DNA of 64,000 bases from JAUIET01 sp045106985. Lineage in GTDB: Bacteria > Pseudomonadota > Gammaproteobacteria > Pseudomonadales > JAUIET01. A model generated the notes under the pieces. It was not told the DNA's origin. It did no database searches and worked only from the letters and a program-made list of their open reading frames with translations. The translations under genes and the position numbers were made by a program. The stretch is taken from contig JBGCFQ010000009.1 of NCBI GenBank assembly GCA_045106985.1, forward strand, positions 295,241-359,240, read 5' to 3'. Below, piece after piece: positions 50,031 to 58,648 of this stretch. The first letter of the stretch is position 1. Each line of letters opens with the position of its first letter.

Positions 50031-50903
50031 CTATTGGCTGCGCGTTATCTCTCTAATCAGCTCTTGTGCCTCTGGCCGCGTTGGTTGATGACGAGAACGA
50101 AGCGCAATCACTTCACGTTCTATGCTGAGATCGTCAAGTGGCAACGCTACAAGAGCCGGTTCGTTTGTTATTGCGGTTGCTGGCAAAATCACAGCGCCCG
50201 ATCCTTGCCTTGCTAAATCCAGAAGCCACTCAACCCGGTTTGAACGGTATGTTGCATACAGGTTGTGCCCCTGGTCAGCGCAGTGTTGGTGTAACTGTTC
50301 GCGCATTTCACAATTCGGTCTGTCGAGCATCATGGTATTGGCCAACTGGCCCAATGTGAGCGCTTTGTGCTTACTCAAGGGGTGATTTTCAGCAACCACG
50401 ACTTTGTAGCTTTCTTGGTATAAATGGTCTTTCCGATAAAGATCATTACTGACCTCGCCGTTCGGCGTGATCACTAAATCAAGTAAGCCTTCTCGCAAAC
50501 TCTTGAGAAGGGCCCGCTGATTGTCGGAAATGAGTTCTATATCCGCTTCCGGAAGACGCTGCCTGTAGCGCTCAATGGCTTCGGTGATTTTTACCGGCCC
50601 GATCGTTTCCCCTACACCAACGCTGATGGGCACGCGGTCTAACCGAACGTGGCGTACGGCGTCGGCCTTTGCTTCTTGCGCTTGCTGCAGAATGCTCTCC
50701 AAGCGTGGCTGTATAAGCCTACCAAGCGCAGTCAAACGACAACCAGCGCGATCACGCAAAAAAAGCGTGCCCTCTAACTCGGCCTCTAATTTCTTGATAG
50801 CAGCCGTTAATGAAGGCTGCGACACATTTGATGACCTGGCTGCATGGGTGAAATTTTGGTGTTCGCAAACCGCCAGAAAGTAGCGAATTTGGTTCATTTC
50901 CAT
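50031..50903 (-). CDS. LysR-type transcriptional regulator
   Basis: A LysR protein of about 290 residues with the N-terminal winged helix-turn-helix (MNQIRYFLAVCEHQNFTHAARSSNVSQPSLTAAIKKLEAELEG) and a periplasmic-binding-like effector domain (PISVGVGETIGPVKITEAI and the following part). ATG 50903 or 50897 is the usual start for this family; the longer frame to 50954 begins MYKRRKRP and overlaps the promoter. It is divergent from the ABM-like gene, 110-200 bp apart, and probably controls it. A symmetrical LysR-like site lies between them. Confidence 0.9.
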   Translation of the reverse strand: MEMNQIRYFLAVCEHQNFTHAARSSNVSQPSLTAAIKKLEAELEGTLFLRDRAGCRLTALGRLIQPRLESILQQAQEAKADAVRHVRLDRVPISVGVGETIGPVKITEAIERYRQRLPEADIELISDNQRALLKSLREGLLDLVITPNGEVSNDLYRKDHLYQESYKVVVAENHPLSKHKALTLGQLANTMMLDRPNCEMREQLHQHCADQGHNLYATYRSNRVEWLLDLARQGSGAVILPATAITNEPALVALPLDDLSIEREVIALRSRHQPTRPEAQELIREITRSQ

Positions 50904-50956
50904 AGGCAATCTTGCATTCATTGAGGGTTGTGGGCGTTTCCTACGCTTGTACAACC

Positions 50957-50971
50957 ATAGTTATAAGCTAT
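50957..50971. promoter_or_regulatory. Candidate LysR-type operator (T-N11-A)
   Basis: ATAGTTATAAGCTAT has dyad ends ATAG and CTAT and fits T-N11-A with T at 50958 and A at 50970. It lies in the intergenic region of the divergent LysR and ABM-like genes, where such regulators usually bind. The true LysR start must be downstream of it. Confidence 0.5.
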
Positions 50972-51109
50972 CGAAAAATAGAAACTCGGTATTGGCGCTG
51001 AAACGGCTTGATCAACGATACTGATCACATGTTGAGGAATCAAGCTTCAATTAAACAAAAGCTACCGGATAGTTCCGGGGCCAGTAGAAACCATTAATAG
51101 GAAATTGCT

Positions 51110-51838
51110 ATGAAAAATCACGTCGCCAAGATGCTTGGAATCATGAGTTTCGCACTCACATCAACCCCTTCATTTGCTCAGGAGCACAACATGACACACT
51201 CAACCGCCAGCTACATTCCAATGACCGCCGCCGCCAACCAAACCGCCAGTTTTGCAGCGCTCCTCACGGGTGCAGCACCTTTAGTAAAAGAAACCGAGCC
51301 AGGCACAGCGCTGTGGTTCGCGCTGCAAGGCGCCGACAACAGCCTGGCGATATTCGATGTTTTTGTGGACGCAAACGCCAGAGATGCGCACTTTGCCGGT
51401 GCAGTGGCCGGTGCGCTAAATGAACACGCCAACACATTGGTTGAAGGCGGGTGGGACGACGGTGTTGTCGCCAACATTAACAACTCGCATGTATTGTCGG
51501 CAAAAGCGCCGGTTGATTTGTACAGCGCCCAAACCGCCACTTACATCAAGCTTACTGCCGCGCCCGGAAAAGGCGAATCTCTGGCCGAGTTGCTGACCGC
51601 GGCAGGCCCCATAGTCGCAGATACTGAGCCCAAGACTTTGTATTGGGTGGCCTTACGCCTCGACCAAAACAACTTTGCCTTATTTGACATCTTCGCAGAC
51701 AACTCTGGTCGCGAAGCACATTTTGCAGGCCAGGTTGCGAACCTGCTCAAGGAAAAATCCGCTGAATTGGTGGTCGGTGGATGGGACAATGGAGTGATAC
51801 CCAACATCAAAAACTACGAAATTCTCGCCATTAAGTAA
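51110..51838 (+). CDS. Exported protein with two antibiotic-monooxygenase-like (ABM) domains
   Basis: A 242-residue exported protein (signal peptide to about residue 24, SFAQE) with two similar dimeric alpha/beta-barrel domains of about 90 residues. Both start YIPMTA or YIKLTA with an ASFAALLTGAAPLVKETEPGT or ESLAELLTAAGPIVADTEPKT helix, and both end LVEGGWDDGVVANI or LVVGGWDNGVIPNI. The fold matches ABM/quinol-monooxygenase or heme-degrading proteins, but no cofactor residues are evident. A good AGGA lies before ATG 51110. The divergent LysR regulator likely controls it. Confidence 0.8.
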   Translation: MKNHVAKMLGIMSFALTSTPSFAQEHNMTHSTASYIPMTAAANQTASFAALLTGAAPLVKETEPGTALWFALQGADNSLAIFDVFVDANARDAHFAGAVAGALNEHANTLVEGGWDDGVVANINNSHVLSAKAPVDLYSAQTATYIKLTAAPGKGESLAELLTAAGPIVADTEPKTLYWVALRLDQNNFALFDIFADNSGREAHFAGQVANLLKEKSAELVVGGWDNGVIPNIKNYEILAIK

Positions 51839-51884
51839 GGGAATCGAGGGGGGGGCAGGTTGAAGCTCCCCTATGGTTGGGTGC

Positions 51885-51903
51885 CAGGGTCAGCCTGACC
51901 CTG
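51885..51903. repeat. Perfect palindrome from transposase-family termini
   Basis: CAGGGTCAG-C-CTGACCCTG is a 19-bp palindrome with a single central base. Each arm carries the terminal core AGGGTCAG of the Y1 element at 62983, so it looks like a left and a right end joined with everything else deleted. It lies in the 242-bp interval before the LEPR-XLL gene; the rest of that interval is A/T-rich and unassigned. Confidence 0.7.
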
Positions 51904-52080
51904 TTCTGCTGTTGCTGCTATTGCTCAAAAAATAATCCATAAATGGTTATTGTATAAGCAATTACTGGGTCATCTGTCCTAAACTGCACAGGATTTTTAA
52001 CCCAATTTTAGCCTGCCATCTACACTGAACAGATAAACACCAAAATTGATCAGTAAGCTGGAAAGCAGCTACAAGGTGGC

Positions 52081-55000
52081 ATGGGTAGCACACGCGGCAA
52101 GCAGAACAAACCGGGCCTAAAATGCGAGGAGCTTGAGCCGCGCATATTGTTTTCGGCCGGAGGTTTAGAGGCAGTTACGCCGCTGAATGATCAGCTGCTT
52201 GGGCTGGCCCATGAGCGTGTTTTGGACAGCACCGAACTGCCATCGGCTGAGGCGCAAACGCAAACGCAAACAAGCCCAGCGGCTCAGCCGGTGAAACAAT
52301 TCGCCGATTTACTCGTTGCCGGCGACGAGTCTTTGGTCAACCCTGCATCGCCCAACAGTGAAGAAACCAGCGGCGCTGACCGCGGCAGCCCTAACGCGAT
52401 AGCGATGGACGCGGCGGGCAACACCGTGGTGGTGTGGTCAGACGCAGCGCGCGACGGCAGCGGCTTTGGTGTTTACGCGCAACGCTTTAACGCCAACGGC
52501 GACAAAGTGGGCAGTGAAATACTGGTGAACACAGACACCAACCTGGACCAACGTTACGCAACGGTTGCCATGGACGACAGTGGTCGTTTCGCTGTGGCCT
52601 TCACCGCCACCGATGGCAACGAAGAAGGCATTTATCTGCGACGCTTTCAGGCCGACGGCACAGCCATTGATGAATTCCAGCTGTTGGTAAACAGCGACCG
52701 TATCTCTGGTAGCCAAATAAACCCCTCTATTGCTGCAAATGGCGCCGGAGAAATGGTTATTGCGTATGAAAATAACGGCCTCTGGTCAGGTATTTACGCA
52801 CAACATTTTGACATGATAAGCCCTGCCCCAGGCAACCAACTGCCCGGCACATCCACGTGGCCTGTTTCAGGCGATTCGGCCAACAAACCCTCTGCTGATA
52901 TCAACGACAGCGGCCGCATTGTGATCACCTGGGAGGACGATGGCAATTTGTATGCTCGCCGTTATGACCACAACAACAGCACCGCATTAAGCGGTAGGCA
53001 AGATCTCAACTTGGCATTTGCCGATGAACATACGGTAAACGTCGCGGTGCACGACAACGGCGAATTTGCGATTGCGTATCGGTCAGACATTTTCGGCTTT
53101 AATGGCATTTGGGCGCGTCATTTCAACGTCGATGGCACTGCCCAGGGCTTTGCAACGAGAGTGAATAACACTGGCCAGAACGCCTCCATTGCCGCTGGCA
53201 GCGACGGCAGTTATGTGGTGGTGTTTGAAGACAGCGACGGCGATGGGAACGGGGTATTCGCGCGGCGTTACGATAACAACCTTTCAGCCCAGGGCGGCGT
53301 TTTTCAAGTAAACAGCTCTAACGCAGCAGACCAGCAGCACGCATCGGTTGTGGTAGACGACATCAATAACTATTCCATTGTGTGGAGCGGCAACGGCACA
53401 CAAGCCGGTCAGGAAGATGCAAACGGTGTGTTCAAGCGCCAATTTGGCACGGCGGTGGCTGCTAACTCGGCACCGACTGCCACAAACCTGAGCACCGCCG
53501 AAAGCTACGTAGAAGACACCCCGCTAAACCTTACCAACATTGTGGTAACCGACAGCGACAATAGCACCACCACCGTAACACTGACTTTATCGGACCTCAG
53601 TGCAGGCAGTTTAAGTACCGCCACAGCCGGCACGGTTACCTCAACGTTTGATGCCGTTACCGGCACTTGGGTGGCCGATGGCGCCATTGCAGATGTGAAC
53701 ACTTTGCTGGCTGGCGTGGTGTTTACCCCGAGCCTTAATTACAACAGCACGTTCAACATTGCCACCAGTGTGACAGATGGCGTAAACCCCGCCATTACTG
53801 GCACCAAAGTGTTCACGGCCACCGCCAGCAATGACGGGCCTATGGTAAGCAACCTCAATGCACCGGAAAGCTACACCGAAGACACCACCCACAATCTTAC
53901 TAACATTGTAGTCACCGATGTAGACAGCCCCAACATAACGGTAACGCTCAACTTATCAGATGTTGCCGCTGGCTCGTTATCCACGGCCACGGCCGGCTCG
54001 GTAACATCAGTCTTTAACGCCATCAGCGGCACGTGGCAAGCCAGTGGCGCAATTGCCGACGTGAATACTCTGCTTGCCAACCTGGAATTTGCGCCGGCCC
54101 TCAATTACAACAGCGACTTCACAATTAAAGTAAGGGTTAGCGACGGCCTAGCGCCCATTGTTTCCGGCTCCAAAACTGTAACGGGTAACGCCGTTAACGA
54201 CGCTCCAATCGCCCGTGTAACGCCACCGGCGGCCATTGCTGAGGGCGGCGCCATTGTGTTCAATGCCAGCGACTCTACGGATGTGGATGGTTCGATTCAA
54301 ACATACCTATGGGACATAGGCGCCGACGGCGACAATGAGCTTTCGACGAGCTCGTCTTCCATCAGCTTAACGTGGGATGCGCTCAACACCTTTGGCATTA
54401 CAGACGACGGTGACTACCAAGTACAGTTAGAAGTAATAGATAACGCAGGTGCAACCGACACACAAACGTTTATTGTGTCGGTGAACAACAGCGCGCCCAT
54501 TGTTAGCCTGGCAGGGCCAAGCAGTATTACGGTGGGCGACACATTTCAATTGGTCATCAGCGCCAACGACCCGGGCAGCGACAGCCTCAGTAACCTGTTG
54601 ATAGATTGGGGCGACGGCAACTCTGAAAGTATCAGCGGTGGTGACGGCACCTACGCCCACGTATATACCATGGAGGATACAAGCCGCGTTATACAGGTAA
54701 CGGCCAGCGACGAAGACGGCACCTACGCGCCTGTGCGAATCATCACAGCCGTAACACCAAACAACCCGCCCGACGGTGAGATCGTCATCGACCAACCCGG
54801 TGTTACAGTGGCGGTTGATGATACGCTGACAGTGAACAACACCGTGAGCGACGCCGACGGCATTGGCAGTGCTTTTAGCTTCCAATGGCAACGTGACGGC
54901 AACGACATCAGCGGTGCCAATGGCAACAGCTACGCAGTCACCGAGGCCGATGCCGGTGCGGCCATTAGCGTGCTGGCCACCTACACCGATAGCCTGGGCA

Positions 55001-56139
55001 ATCCGGAATCTGTTTCCAGCACCAATAACGTACTGGTACCCGCGATTAACCAGGCGCCCTCATTGTTGCTCAGCGACACCAGCATTACCCTGGCAGAAAA
55101 TACCGACACCAGTGCGCGCATAGCGCTTAGCAATGTATCGGTGTTGGATGACGGCTTGGGCAGTAACACTCTGGCACTGGTGGGCGACAATGCCGACTTG
55201 TTCGAAATAGACGAAGGCATTTTGTACCTGAAAGCCGGTGTGGAACTGGACTACGAAACCGCCGAGCGCCTAGAGGCAACAATACAGGTTGACGACAGCG
55301 CCATAGGCACTGACGCAGACGACAGCGAAGCGTTTACATTGAACCTGGAAGACGTAGATGAAGATGACGCAGGCATAGTCCAACCAGGAAATTTCCTCAA
55401 CAATCCATCGCCCAACAATCCATTGCCTAACAATGAGCTTGAGCCAACACCTATCGAGGCCCCTGATACAGACACTGAGGCAGAAAGCACTGAGAACGAC
55501 GCCAGCGACGACGCACCCATTGAAAACAACAGCGCCGAACCGCTGAACAGACTGCCCGGCAGAGCCACAAGCACCAGTTTTATAGAAAACCCTGATGAGG
55601 TGGGCGCAATTGGCGCCATCTCGCTCGAACAAGCCAGTGGCATCGCCCTGAACGAACAAAACGTTTTCAATGTTAATCCCGTTACCGTTAATGCGGCCTT
55701 ACTCGAACAACTTAGCAACCTAGACCTGGACGACCCAGCACTGCGCAACACATTGCTACAGTTAGAAGCACCGCAAAACATAGGCCCAATGGAAAACTTT
55801 GACCTGTTAGACAACAGCGGTTTTATTAGCGGCTTGGACGATCTGCGCCTAAACCTGATGCAACAATCAAGCGACCAAATGGTGATAGGCAGCTCCTTAA
55901 TGGCCACCTCATCGCTCTCTGTTGGCTATGTAATCTGGCTGATACGTGGCAGTGTTTTGCTCAGCACACTGCTCAGCTCTTTACCCGCCTGGCGCCTAAT
56001 AGACCCCTTGCCGGTACTGGCTGGAGCCTTGCAAGAAAACGACGAAGACGACGAATCGTTGCAGACCATACTGGAAGGTGAGCCGCCGCCAGAGCAGCCG
56101 CAGCAACCGGAAGACGACGTTGAGGGTGACAAACACTGA
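52081..56139 (+). CDS. Large LEPR-XLL domain surface protein
   Basis: A 1352-residue protein. Residues 18-26 (LEPRILFSA) are the LEPR-XLL signature found at the start of very large surface proteins. Residues about 100-460 contain repeats of the type VVVWSDAARDG...GVYAQRFNANG, probably a beta-propeller. Two cadherin-like repeats (SAPTATNLSTAESYVEDTPLN and NDGPMVSNLNAPESYTEDTTHN) follow, then PKD-like domains and another cadherin-like repeat (LSDTSITLAENTDTSARIALSNV). A hydrophobic helix near 1278-1300 precedes SSLPAWRLIDPLPVL and an acidic tail. It should be a membrane-anchored surface or exported adhesin-like protein. AAGG precedes ATG 52081. Confidence 0.88.
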   Translation: MGSTRGKQNKPGLKCEELEPRILFSAGGLEAVTPLNDQLLGLAHERVLDSTELPSAEAQTQTQTSPAAQPVKQFADLLVAGDESLVNPASPNSEETSGADRGSPNAIAMDAAGNTVVVWSDAARDGSGFGVYAQRFNANGDKVGSEILVNTDTNLDQRYATVAMDDSGRFAVAFTATDGNEEGIYLRRFQADGTAIDEFQLLVNSDRISGSQINPSIAANGAGEMVIAYENNGLWSGIYAQHFDMISPAPGNQLPGTSTWPVSGDSANKPSADINDSGRIVITWEDDGNLYARRYDHNNSTALSGRQDLNLAFADEHTVNVAVHDNGEFAIAYRSDIFGFNGIWARHFNVDGTAQGFATRVNNTGQNASIAAGSDGSYVVVFEDSDGDGNGVFARRYDNNLSAQGGVFQVNSSNAADQQHASVVVDDINNYSIVWSGNGTQAGQEDANGVFKRQFGTAVAANSAPTATNLSTAESYVEDTPLNLTNIVVTDSDNSTTTVTLTLSDLSAGSLSTATAGTVTSTFDAVTGTWVADGAIADVNTLLAGVVFTPSLNYNSTFNIATSVTDGVNPAITGTKVFTATASNDGPMVSNLNAPESYTEDTTHNLTNIVVTDVDSPNITVTLNLSDVAAGSLSTATAGSVTSVFNAISGTWQASGAIADVNTLLANLEFAPALNYNSDFTIKVRVSDGLAPIVSGSKTVTGNAVNDAPIARVTPPAAIAEGGAIVFNASDSTDVDGSIQTYLWDIGADGDNELSTSSSSISLTWDALNTFGITDDGDYQVQLEVIDNAGATDTQTFIVSVNNSAPIVSLAGPSSITVGDTFQLVISANDPGSDSLSNLLIDWGDGNSESISGGDGTYAHVYTMEDTSRVIQVTASDEDGTYAPVRIITAVTPNNPPDGEIVIDQPGVTVAVDDTLTVNNTVSDADGIGSAFSFQWQRDGNDISGANGNSYAVTEADAGAAISVLATYTDSLGNPESVSSTNNVLVPAINQAPSLLLSDTSITLAENTDTSARIALSNVSVLDDGLGSNTLALVGDNADLFEIDEGILYLKAGVELDYETAERLEATIQVDDSAIGTDADDSEAFTLNLEDVDEDDAGIVQPGNFLNNPSPNNPLPNNELEPTPIEAPDTDTEAESTENDASDDAPIENNSAEPLNRLPGRATSTSFIENPDEVGAIGAISLEQASGIALNEQNVFNVNPVTVNAALLEQLSNLDLDDPALRNTLLQLEAPQNIGPMENFDLLDNSGFISGLDDLRLNLMQQSSDQMVIGSSLMATSSLSVGYVIWLIRGSVLLSTLLSSLPAWRLIDPLPVLAGALQENDEDDESLQTILEGEPPPEQPQQPEDDVEGDKH

Positions 56140-56245
56140 ACGGCTGGAAGATTTTGGGGTTAGGGAAGGTTTTGCGGTCTACCATCGTATTTTGTAGATG
56201 ACGGGCCCTGATTCTCAGGCGTAGTATAAGGTTTGTGGCAGGGGT

Positions 56246-56510
56246 GTGTCATATCTAAGGTCTGATCCTATTACTGCAGAATATCCAGAAAGCAAAGGCG
56301 ATCACCTGAGCGGTGATAGATAGCTGCAAGGGCAAATTCGATACGAAGAAGGCGAGCCATAACATTTCTTGTAGTGGCAAGTGGTATCTGTAGTCGCTAG
56401 TGTACAAACACAGCGCCAACAAGGTCAAACGTTTAGGGCGCTTGAGGAGGACGTGTCAAATGTAAGGCCTGACCCTGTTACCGACCAATGTAAGGCCTGA
56501 CCCTGTTACC
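56246..56510 (-). mobile_element. Internally deleted Y1-transposase element with three right-end copies
   Basis: Bases 56276-56482 repeat the start and upstream region of the intact element at 63.7-63.96 kb, with the same CAGAATATCCAGAAAGC, GCGGTGATAGATAGCTGCA and CTAGTGTACAAACACAG stretches, but the coding part is cut to a few codons. The right terminus is present three times: 56246-56274, 56459-56482 and 56487-56510; the last two are identical over 24 bp. Only the terminal parts of the transposase gene remain. It fills most of the 389-bp gap between the LEPR-XLL and histidine kinase genes. Confidence 0.8.
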
Positions 56511-56528
56511 TCGCGTGAATGTCTCGCC

Positions 56529-57872
56529 TCAATCTCTTTTCGAGCACAATCGGTCAAACAATAGGGTGGCACAAAATTGCTGATCACCCTCAGGAGAGGC
56601 TTTTAAGGTACAGGCAAATCGATCACAAATACGTTGAACAATGCTTAAACCCACACCAAAGCTATTGCTTTCATGTGCCTCCAAGTTCATAGAATTGCTC
56701 ACGGAGATGGATTGTTCTTCTATCGCAACCACTATGGTCGTTTGCTCGCCATGCATAACGGCATTGCGTATCAAGCTTCGCAGCACAACCGCTAAACAGG
56801 TACTGGGCATAGGAAAGAGGTGATCTGATGCTGGCCCCTGACTGAGCTCAATAGCTATGCCGGGAATTGCTGACTGAACGGTGTTGAGCATTGTCTGTAG
56901 TGAGTCAACTGAACACATATCGTCAGGCTGCAATACCCGGTCGCTTGCCAGCCATAAAAAAGCTTCGGCAATTTCATTCATTTCGGTAACCGATCGCTGC
57001 AATCGCGAGATTGGTTTTACCAGTTGTGGGTGTGTGTCTGCGCGTTCTTGCGTTGAATACAACTGCAGTAATTCAACAGCGGATTGAGCGGCCTGGATAG
57101 GCGAGCGCAACTCATGACTCATGCCACGATTGATTTCGTATTCTCGCCTGGCGGATTCACGTACGCGTTCCAAAGCGAGCGCCAGTTCGTGCGCCAAGCT
57201 TCCAATTTCGTCTGCTGAGAATTCGTTTGCCAACTCGATGACTACTTCGTCGAAATCATTGTTTTTCAGGGCCGCGCTTAAATGACTTACCGGTGCCAAA
57301 GTAGACTTGGTCAATCGGCGGGCCATCACCACCGCGACGGCAGTGATAAACAATGTCAGCGTGCCGATTAACACTAATAACTTTTGCTTGCTATTGCGAA
57401 CAGCAAGAAGATTTTTTACGTCGTAAACCAGGTAGTAGGGCGCATTGGTATCTGGTCGGTTTCTGTGGGCAATAAACAATGCGTGGTCATTATCAAAGTA
57501 CTCATGCACGCCGTGCTCAGCGACTATTTGCTTTCTTGCGAGATTTGGTATGCTTTCGGGCAAGTCGTTGGCAACATGAATCAGTCGTATATTGCCATTT
57601 CCTGGCCGCCAGTTTTGTATGATTTGCTCGCTGCCATTGTCGAATAGGCGCTCAAACATTTCTTGCTCAGCTTTCAGTTGGTTTACGAATACCTGATCTT
57701 CAATAATGTATACCAGCAGAAAAATCAGCCCGGTAAACAGTAGGCACAAAGCCACGGCCAGACCCACCATGGCATTGCGTACTCGTGACGTAACGCTAAC
57801 AGGCTGGTGAACAGATTTCTGGCGGCACATTGCTTCGTTGTTGGAAGGCCCAAATTGCTCATTTATTCGCAT
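56529..57872 (-). CDS. Sensor histidine kinase
   Basis: A 447-residue membrane kinase: first membrane helix about residues 32-56, a periplasmic sensor of some 110 residues, second helix about 168-185, a HAMP domain (ALKNNDFDEVVIELANEFSADEIGSL), a dimerisation domain with the phospho-accepting histidine in MSHELRSPIQAAQSAVEL and an ATPase domain with NAVMHG (N box) and GVGLSIVQRICD. The G1 box is reduced. It works with the response regulator encoded 67 bases before it and lies at the end of a five-gene operon with an ABC transporter, so it probably senses the transporter's substrate or membrane stress. Confidence 0.92.
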   Translation of the reverse strand: MRINEQFGPSNNEAMCRQKSVHQPVSVTSRVRNAMVGLAVALCLLFTGLIFLLVYIIEDQVFVNQLKAEQEMFERLFDNGSEQIIQNWRPGNGNIRLIHVANDLPESIPNLARKQIVAEHGVHEYFDNDHALFIAHRNRPDTNAPYYLVYDVKNLLAVRNSKQKLLVLIGTLTLFITAVAVVMARRLTKSTLAPVSHLSAALKNNDFDEVVIELANEFSADEIGSLAHELALALERVRESARREYEINRGMSHELRSPIQAAQSAVELLQLYSTQERADTHPQLVKPISRLQRSVTEMNEIAEAFLWLASDRVLQPDDMCSVDSLQTMLNTVQSAIPGIAIELSQGPASDHLFPMPSTCLAVVLRSLIRNAVMHGEQTTIVVAIEEQSISVSNSMNLEAHESNSFGVGLSIVQRICDRFACTLKASPEGDQQFCATLLFDRLCSKRD

Positions 57873-57939
57873 ATAAACTCCGCTTTTTCACCTTCCAACG
57901 CCTCGCACTGCACTCGCCAGAAACCTGTTCAACAGCCTG

Positions 57940-58629
57940 TTAATTGCCATGTGAGTTCTCTTCAGCCTGCAAAGCAAAACCCACACCGCGCACGGTTTTT
58001 AGCATTTTGAATGCGAAAGGCTTGTCGAGTTCGCGTCGCAATTCGTACATGTGCGAGCGCAGCGGTTCGCTGCCTGGTGGCTCGTCGCCCCAGAGGCGAA
58101 ATTCCAGTTCTTGACGCGACACTACATTCGGCGCGGCGCGCATTAACATCTCAAGCAGTTGCAAACTGGCGCGGTGTAAATTCAGGGCTTGTCCTGCGCG
58201 TTCGGCTTGCAATGTGTTCACATTCAAGCTCAGCTCCCCAAGTTTTAATACTCGCGCCTGGTTTGGTGCCTGTCGTAAATTGAGTGCATCCAGCCGTAGG
58301 CCAAGCTCTTGCAGTTCAAATGGCTTTACAAGATAGTCCCAGGCGCCCATTTGAAAACCTGTTACCTTATCAGCCAGCGACCCTCTGGCCGTTAGCATCA
58401 ACACCGGCGTGTCGAGGTGATAGTTCTCACGCAATTGCCGGCACACTTCAAAACCGTCCATGCGAGGCAGATTAATATCCAGAATAATAACGTCGAATTT
58501 ATGCTCGGAGCACATTCGAAGCCCCATCACGCCGTCGCTGGCAAAGTCTGCTTCGTGACCTTGCAGTTCCAGATAGTCGCCAATACTTCCAGCAATATCC
58601 GGGTTGTCTTCAATGATCAGAATTCTCAT
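57940..58629 (-). CDS. OmpR-family response regulator
   Basis: A 229-residue regulator with a receiver domain (RILIIEDN with the acid pair at its start, the phospho-acceptor in VIILDINLPRMDG, TARG and KPFE) and a winged-helix C-terminal domain ending RSHMYELRRELDKPFAFKMLKTVRGVGFAL. It pairs with the histidine kinase encoded downstream and should control the ABC operon in which it lies. ATG 58629 gives the usual MRILIIEDN start, with AAGGA 11 bases before it; ATG 58638 adds three residues but sits too close to that site. Confidence 0.92.
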   Translation of the reverse strand: MRILIIEDNPDIAGSIGDYLELQGHEADFASDGVMGLRMCSEHKFDVIILDINLPRMDGFEVCRQLRENYHLDTPVLMLTARGSLADKVTGFQMGAWDYLVKPFELQELGLRLDALNLRQAPNQARVLKLGELSLNVNTLQAERAGQALNLHRASLQLLEMLMRAAPNVVSRQELEFRLWGDEPPGSEPLRSHMYELRRELDKPFAFKMLKTVRGVGFALQAEENSHGN

Positions 58630-58648
58630 GGTGGCCATCTTCCTTGCT

